64,000 bases of DNA from Salisapilia sapeloensis (lineage: Eukaryota; Oomycota; Peronosporomycetes; Peronosporales; Salisapiliaceae). Made by a program: the position numbers and the translations under genes. The notes beneath the pieces are model-generated. The model worked only from the letters and a program-made list of their open reading frames with translations. It searched no databases and was not told the DNA's origin. Each line of letters starts with the position of its first letter. Positions within the stretch are counted from its first letter, which is position 1. The stretch is from NCBI GenBank assembly GCA_023334545.1, contig JAADVB010000053.1:1-64000 (forward strand), written 5' to 3'. Below are positions 57,253-64,000 of the stretch, piece after piece.

Positions 57253-58723
57253 TCACATCTCAAAGCCCTTGGACGTGACACCCGTCGACGACGTCTCGTC
57301 CACGTCCTTTGGCTGGATGTCGCTCTTGACCGACTCGGCACTGTCTTCTTCAATCTCTTCCGTTGCCTTCGTAAGGTCAGAAAGTTTCGGGGAGAATGGA
57401 GGAGAAGAGGAGAAGGAAGCGTCTGTCGGAGATGGAGGAGGCGTCTGCGTCATGCCTTCGCCATCCTCCGTCGGACTCGCTGGTGCGGGAGAGTTGAGCA
57501 TGTCACTCGTGCTGCCGCTCGTGGGCGACAAGTGGACTGAGTTGCCCTCTGCAAAAGGAGACTTTTGTGCCGTGTCCGTTGCAAACCAGATACGCAGCGT
57601 CTCCTCCCTCTTCTTGGCACTCGTCGCTCGTTCATTCTCCGCTTCCTATCGTTATCATGTTACTTCTATCCTGTGAACTAGGTAGGAAAGAGAGAGGCTT
57701 ACGGGACGGAACCACTCCATGTTGACGGTAATGTCTTGGCGGTCGGCTAGAACTGGCGTCAGGAGACTCGTTAGTGTGGCACGTGACTCGGGGTCGAGTC
57801 TCGGGATCTCGATCCCTCGAACAGAGAACTCGCTTACAGGGTGCTTGAGCACTACTTTGCAAATCCATTTCGCCTATAGGTAAGAGGATGAGTATCACGA
57901 AGCTAGTGGGAAGAGGAGAGAGCGTACGAGGAAATTAAACTTGTCGATCTGACCGCGACAGACTTGAGTCATGAGTGTCGTGAAGACTTCGTCTGGCACC
58001 TTGTTACGGCAGGCTTTCATGACTGTCCGGACGGCATAGTCTTCACGCAAGGCACGAACGACTTGGCTGTCTTCAAAGCCGTGGACGCCACTCGAGTAGC
58101 AGGATCCGCACAAGTGGAAGTTTTCGCATCGAGAGCAAGAGTACATGTCTCCAACAATCGGATCCATGCCACATCCGTCGCAGAAGGAGTCGTCATTGAC
58201 TTTGGAAGACGATGGTTTGAGTTGCGCCACCTAGAGATGCTTTTAGCTACGTCGCTTACGAGTGTGTAAAGGGTCTTTCAATGTACCTTGGAGCCGAGGT
58301 AGCGTCCGGCGGAGGCCATGGGATTGGAACGCGGCTTCTCCGGCTCTTCGTTCGAAGGGGAGTCGGTCATGGAGCCCGTCATGGACGACCGACTGTCCTT
58401 ATCCATGGACAGTGGTTCCGACATGAGCCTAGAGCATATCGTTATAACTCATTCTTTCTTACTACTCAATGCATGAATCAAACATACCAGCACTTGCGTC
58501 CGTCTTTATGAATGCGTCGTTCGCCATGGATGACGCGAGTACCGCTTCCGGAAAAGACGGCGGGTCGTGGTCCAAAGAAGAGATGGATGTCGTCGTCTTT
58601 GACTTCCTCCCCGAGTTTCTGGTTCAAGCTACTCGTGCTAGCGATAGAGGGCCGTTTCTCCTCGACATCATCATCGACGCTCTGTCTACTGAGCATACTC
58701 GCAAAGGAGATCCGTGAAGCCAT
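57253..58723 (-). CDS. ZZ-type zinc finger protein
   Basis: Five exons: 58488-58723, 58287-58428, 57928-58230, 57703-57873, 57253-57645 (414 aa). A Ser-rich N-terminus leads to a ZZ zinc finger near residues 137-175: FCDGCGMDPIVGDMYSC, then CENFHLCGSCYSSG and an H..GF end. ZZ fingers bind N-degrons or peptides. The part after it is helical and not recognised; the C-terminal 130 residues are low-complexity Ser/Pro/Glu-rich. Similar ZZ proteins act in autophagy or signalling. The gene is convergent with USP14. Confidence 0.72.
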
Positions 58724-58889
58724 CTTCCTCTCTCCTGTCCAAATGTATTGTATGGTGCGACAAGCCTATTCGCCGACTGCACTTGACTTTTGTATTCAAC
58801 AGCTGCATCTCGACCATTCTACTGTCTATTTCCAGCATGGCGGTAGTGACGTGTAGGCGAAAACAATACAAAGTAGGTGGTAATGGCTT

Positions 58890-60431
58890 CTATTCAATGT
58901 GTTGCGGGTACTTTTTCAAGTAGAGTGGTAGGGCGAACGTCAGGACGAGTGTTCCAATTTCGAGGCAGTTGACCGTGTCCCAGCTGTGCAAGGAGGATAG
59001 TGGTGTCTGAAGCAAGCTGACGAGACCTGCGACAGCGAACGTGATGCCCGAGAGGACGCCAAAGTTCCGGAATCCAAAGATTTCACCGAGTAGCGAGAAT
59101 AACAAGGAGAAGAGGATCGTACGGAATAGTGTGTACACGATGAACGCAGCGACGAGTACCGCTGGAGACTGGAAACAGCTGAACAAGACGGCAAACGTGA
59201 CGGCAGTGAGGGAAGACAGTGCTGTTACAGTCGGGTACCCGCAGACTTCCAATAGATATCCGACCAACGGAATGAAGACGGCACTTCCTGGTAGGATGAT
59301 CGCGAGGTCAGATAGTAGCTTGTCCACACTCGCAGCTTCCAAGCCTTTGGCACGTAGCTGTGGTGTTAAGCTACCTAGAAAGAAATTGCACCACAAAGCT
59401 CCGATGGCAAAGTATGCGGTTAATAGCAAGTACGGTATCGACGTGACTTGTGTCTTGAACGAACGACGCTTTAGAGACCGCTTCCTGCCACCTAGTAAAC
59501 GCTGACTGCTCTTGTCCCATAGGTGCTTGTCTAATTCAGGCGTGGAAATATCAAACGGATAGTCGTCTTCATGGAAGCTTGATGGTAATCGGACTCTCGA
59601 CAGTGGCTCGCGACTGGACGGAGGCGCTTCCGGATCCGGGTATGGCGCATCTGGATCGAGGACAAGGCAGCCGACGAGTATGACACCGAGGAAGGCAGCG
59701 TAGGTACTGAAGATAGACGACCTGGATACGTTCAAGTCGTCGTATGCGTACTGGAAGATCGTGAAGATGAAGAAACTGAACTGTAATGCACCGACGATGA
59801 GGACTGTAACGAGAGCACGTGCTTCTGGGAAAAGGTTTGCAACATGGATGTTCGTCAGTTGCACGCCGGGACCGGAGAATCCGATGAGTCCCATGCCCCA
59901 CACAAGCCCATCTTCCACTTGGAGTGTGCTGGATCTATTGTAGAGTTAGGAATCGTTGCTCTATCATACGTACAAATCTATATACGTACTTGCTGTCAGC
60001 TGTACCCACGAGTATTGTTCCAATGATTAAGAGAACGAGTGATATCGCCTTAGTGACTCGAGGTCCGAATCTACATGGCGTCATGCGTTAGTACGACGAT
60101 CATACTTGGTCGATTATGTCTACGGACGCACCTGTCGAAAGCTAGACCAAGCCCGAGGTTGGACGTAAGACTCGCCGTGACTCCAATCGTGTAGGCATAC
60201 TGCAAGTGTTTCGTTTGGGCTTCACAAACGTCTACTTCCGGCGGACAAACGTCACGGTAAAGTCCTTCAGTTTCTAGCACGGGCAGGATGGATGTCCTGT
60301 ATGTGCGTCAGATCCCATTTGCATGCATGCATTTATAAGTAGTACCATCCAAATATGATGCCAGCACCAATGCAACATTGGAAAATAGCAAAGCCTGCTT
60401 CGAAATAGCGATGCATGCCTAGCTCGCCCAT
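58890..60431 (-). CDS. MFS transporter, SLC43-like
   Basis: Four exons: 60346-60431, 60132-60296, 59990-60070, 58890-59934 (458 aa). About 12 hydrophobic segments are visible. The first loop has the SLC43-type pattern of paired Cys (DVCPPEVDVCEAQ). The MFS motif A appears as AFDRFGPRV. The middle loop (PDAPYPDPEAP..LDKHLWD) is long and cytosolic. SLC43 proteins carry large neutral amino acids or other small solutes; the substrate here is unknown. It shares a 72-bp divergent promoter with the RCC1 gene. Confidence 0.75.
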
Positions 60432-60503
60432 CTGAATTCTGCTGACTCGTTATCTTGCGGATGTAGCCATTTAAATCTCCAAACGTCGCAGATACGAGTT
60501 CGG

Positions 60504-62643
60504 ATGTCGAGTGCACTCGATAAGCTACAGGAACGCCAGGCGCAAAAGCTTTTGGAAAAGCTACAGAGAGATGTGTATGCACACATGCGTCTGAACGATG
60601 AGGATGAAATGGTCGAGATGGAACGCCGGCGAGAAACGAGTCGACGTGAGCGACGAGTCGAACGCTTCTTGCAACCGGCTGCCCGTGAAAAGACTTGGCA
60701 TGAATGCCCAGTGCCTTTACATGAAGTACGAATCAAGGCATTTTCATGAGTAGATGTAGTGTGTGGTTGTCTTAAAAGTGAGTAGGAACGGCAGATTCGT
60801 GGAATGCCCAAGTCGAGAGATTATTGGGCGACCATAGACATCTCGGCCTGGTCAAAGGTCCAGCTCGATGCTGCCTGCACGCTGCTCGATCTACCGACAA
60901 TCGGCAAGAAAGAAGATTTGCTATCTAGCATACAAGCGTGGATTAATGCTCCCTCCACTTTTGCTCATCAGCAAGAGCGAGAGCGTGTCGAGCAAGAAGA
61001 GGAGAAGCTTAAGTTCCGTGCGTACCTTTTTCATGACATGACCATCACAAATTCCTCACGAATAGATGCTAGTATGCAACAGAGTTTTTGCATGCGGCCG
61101 AAATGACCATGGAGAACTTGGTCTGGGTGACCGACTCGATCGGTCGAAACCGACGGAGATTACAGATTTGAGAGGGAAAGATGTTGTTTGTGTCCAAGCG
61201 GTTCGTATTCGTCTTCTCTCATCATTGCACAATTAAACATCTAAGCTCTTTATCTACGTACAGGGGTTCGATTCGGATTACGCAATTGCCATCACGAGAG
61301 ATGGAAAGACATTTGCTTGGGGTGGAGATGGAAGGAAGTTGATAGAGGATGATGTCAACGAATTCTCAACATCCAACCAACGTCCATCCGTAGTTCAGTC
61401 TTCATCTTATCTACGCCCACATGAAATAGCAGTAAATATCGACACGATCCACGTCTCCTGTGCAAAAGCAGGCGGACATATAGCCATGGTAAGTCGGAAA
61501 GGGGAGTGCTATACATGGGGCGTCGAAACCTACGGTGAGCTCGGCACAAGCCAGCAGCCTCTCTCCAAAGCAGTTAAGAACAAATCCACTCCTTCCTCCG
61601 TCCAACGCACAAGTATGCGTCCAGCGTGTGTCTCTGCGTTAAGGAACGTCAGGCTTACGCAGACAAGCGTCGGTAGCTGTCACACAGCAGCAATCACACG
61701 AGATGGCGCGTTGTACATGTGGGGCGCATGTTGGAGTGGGCAATTGGGTGTCGGTCTATCGAAGCGACCAGGCATTGCGCAATCTCGTCTCCAGCGCTGC
61801 TTTCCATCGCCAACACTGGTGGAAAACTTGCGTGGTATGCAAGTAACCCGTGTCTCGTGTGGTGCTTTACACACAGCAGCAATCACATCCGACGGTCGGT
61901 TGTATACCTTTGGATGTGGAGATGGTGGACGGCTTGGACTCGGGAGTAACGACGACGCTTTATTGCCTGAACTAGTGACACATTTAAACGATTGCTTTGT
62001 TGAGGACGTTAGTTGTGGTAATTGGCACTCTTTATGCATTGCTCGACCTCGATCAGAGATTACAGAGAGCTCTCGATCTGGACATGTCTACTCCTTTGGC
62101 ACATGTTCCCATGGGCAGGTACATTAGGACGCTACAAAGGACAAGTCTATTCATCTAATTGGTCTTGTATGCATGCTATTAGCTCGGTCTTGGAAAAGAG
62201 ACAAAGGCTCTACTCCCTAGTACGTTCCTTAGTTACTTTATCTACCTTCTTGTATATCGAGTAACCATGGGATATGACTAGCGAGGCTACCATCACTAGA
62301 TCTACGCCGCATCCGCTGTAGCTATGTGTCCGTATCTTCTTTCCATAGTGCTGCCGTCACATCCAACGGTCATCTCTTGACTTGGGGACAGAATGCTTCT
62401 GGATGTCTAGGCAGACTCTCCAGTGGCGACGCATTCGAGCCGGACTTTGTTCCTCGATCAAGTTACCACAGCTACGGCATCCGTGCTGTAGTGTCTGTAT
62501 CAACTGGTAGTCAATTCACGCTTTTTCTAACGAAGAGCGAAGCGTCTGATCAATCCAAGCACCAGTTGGATGATCAAGACGCTTTCAATGACATTGATAC
62601 AGCGTCGAAGGATATGAATTGGTTGCAAAAGAGGTCAATTTAA
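60504..62643 (+). CDS. RCC1-repeat protein with SAP-like N-terminus
   Basis: Six exons: 60504-60725, 60786-61017, 61073-61200, 61264-62118, 62183-62219, 62282-62643 (611 aa). The N-terminus is coiled-coil, followed by a SAP-like helical unit (WSKVQLDAACTLLDLPTIGKKEDLL). RCC1 repeats begin about residue 155: VFACGRNDHGELGLGDR, YTWGVETYGELG, LYMWGACWSGQLGVG, YTFGCGDGGRLGLG and LTWGQNASGCLG. At least six blades are visible, so it is a seven-bladed propeller. RCC1-type propellers serve as guanine-exchange or scaffold modules; which GTPase is unknown. The 5' donor of exon 3 has two equally good choices; I used C|gtgcg. Confidence 0.78.
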
Positions 62644-62721
62644 GATTTAAAAATGAGCGTGTCCACATTGGTGGTTGTCTACGTTCGTTGAGGCTGTCGG
62701 CAGAGTATCCAGTCAACGGAG

Positions 62722-63697
<976 letters not shown>

Positions 63698-63857
63698 GTT
63701 TGAGAAGTACCCGAATGGAGAAGGTCGAGATGGATACTTGGGTTAAGTCGAAGTGGGTTTTAAAATCCATTTCTTTATATTGACCAATCAACTGTCTAGA
63801 TAGGACTTTACACCAATGAAGAGACACCGGAATGACAACAAAGCACCGACGTGAATT

Positions 63858-64000
63858 ATGCAGAGCTCTTCCTCGTCTTCAGCGGCGTACTCGACGACTG
63901 TCGAGACATGGCAGCCTTCGAGTGCTGATGAGAGACAATACTATGACCAGCTCTTTCAAATGGCTGATGAAATGCACCAGAATGCTGTCGGTGGACGCGC
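63858..64000 (+). CDS. EH-domain protein, 5' end only
   Basis: The window ends inside this gene. From the ATG at 63858 the reading frame gives a Ser-rich start, then ADERQYYDQLFQMADEM, which has the pattern of an EH (Eps15 homology) domain: E-R-x-Y-Y-x-x-L-F. EH proteins bind NPF motifs in endocytosis. Nothing more can be said from 143 bases. Confidence 0.6.
   Translation, partial: MQSSSSSSAAYSTTVETWQPSSADERQYYDQLFQMADEMHQNAVGGR

Overview
This window is eukaryotic nuclear DNA. About 36 spliced protein genes sit on both strands, packed so that most neighbours are separated by 50-500 bp. I placed about 92 introns by matching reading phase across GT..AG junctions; most are 40-65 nt long. The gene set points to an oomycete or a close stramenopile: a Rab1 of the oomycete kind, chimeric FYVE and ELMO proteins, a leg-PHD protein like plant HAT3.1, and very short promoters. 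This assignment rests on protein character only. I see no tRNA, rRNA, CRISPR array or intact transposon.

Layout. 674-3656: a RUN-RhoGAP-ELMO-TLDc protein. 3704-4786: two small divergent genes. 4846-9321: two chromatin genes, a SET/PHD methyltransferase and a leg-PHD protein. 9895-10806: a lipoyl-domain protein. 10865-11575: a myristoylated EF-hand protein. 11715-13414: a membrane histidine acid phosphatase. 13468-20077: SYF2, TTC27 and an ELYS-like nucleoporin. 20124-20723: a PREY-like protein and a small membrane protein. 22041-25516: a tandem PrxQ, a bestrophin-like membrane protein and a long intergenic stretch with inverted repeats. 25517-30562: an amino-acid transporter, a Sel1-repeat protein and cytosolic Phe-tRNA synthetase beta. 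30665-36455: two unknown genes and a TPR protein. 36563-41656: a capping-enzyme-like protein and a coiled-coil protein. 41736-47749: beta-ketoacyl-ACP synthase and two tandem 5'-nucleotidases. 48145-52398: HINT3 and an SDR-FYVE-BTB chimera. 52575-64000: ATG11, USP14, a ZZ protein, an MFS transporter, an RCC1 protein, Rab1 and the start of an EH-domain protein.

Most genes are single-copy housekeeping functions: chromatin, splicing and ribosome/nuclear-pore assembly, translation, autophagy, proteasome, ER-Golgi traffic, mitochondrial lipid and lipoyl metabolism, and secreted phosphatases. The most unusual items are (1) a bifunctional mRNA-capping-enzyme homologue in which both active-site signatures appear destroyed, (2) an SDR-FYVE-ARM-BTB fusion whose catalytic Tyr is Phe, (3) the RUN-RhoGAP-ELMO-TLDc fusion, (4) a tandem PrxQ whose second half lacks the resolving Cys, and (5) tandem 5'-nucleotidases lacking a metal-site His. 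Exon coordinates are my own manual reconstruction and were checked for reading-phase consistency, not against transcripts.
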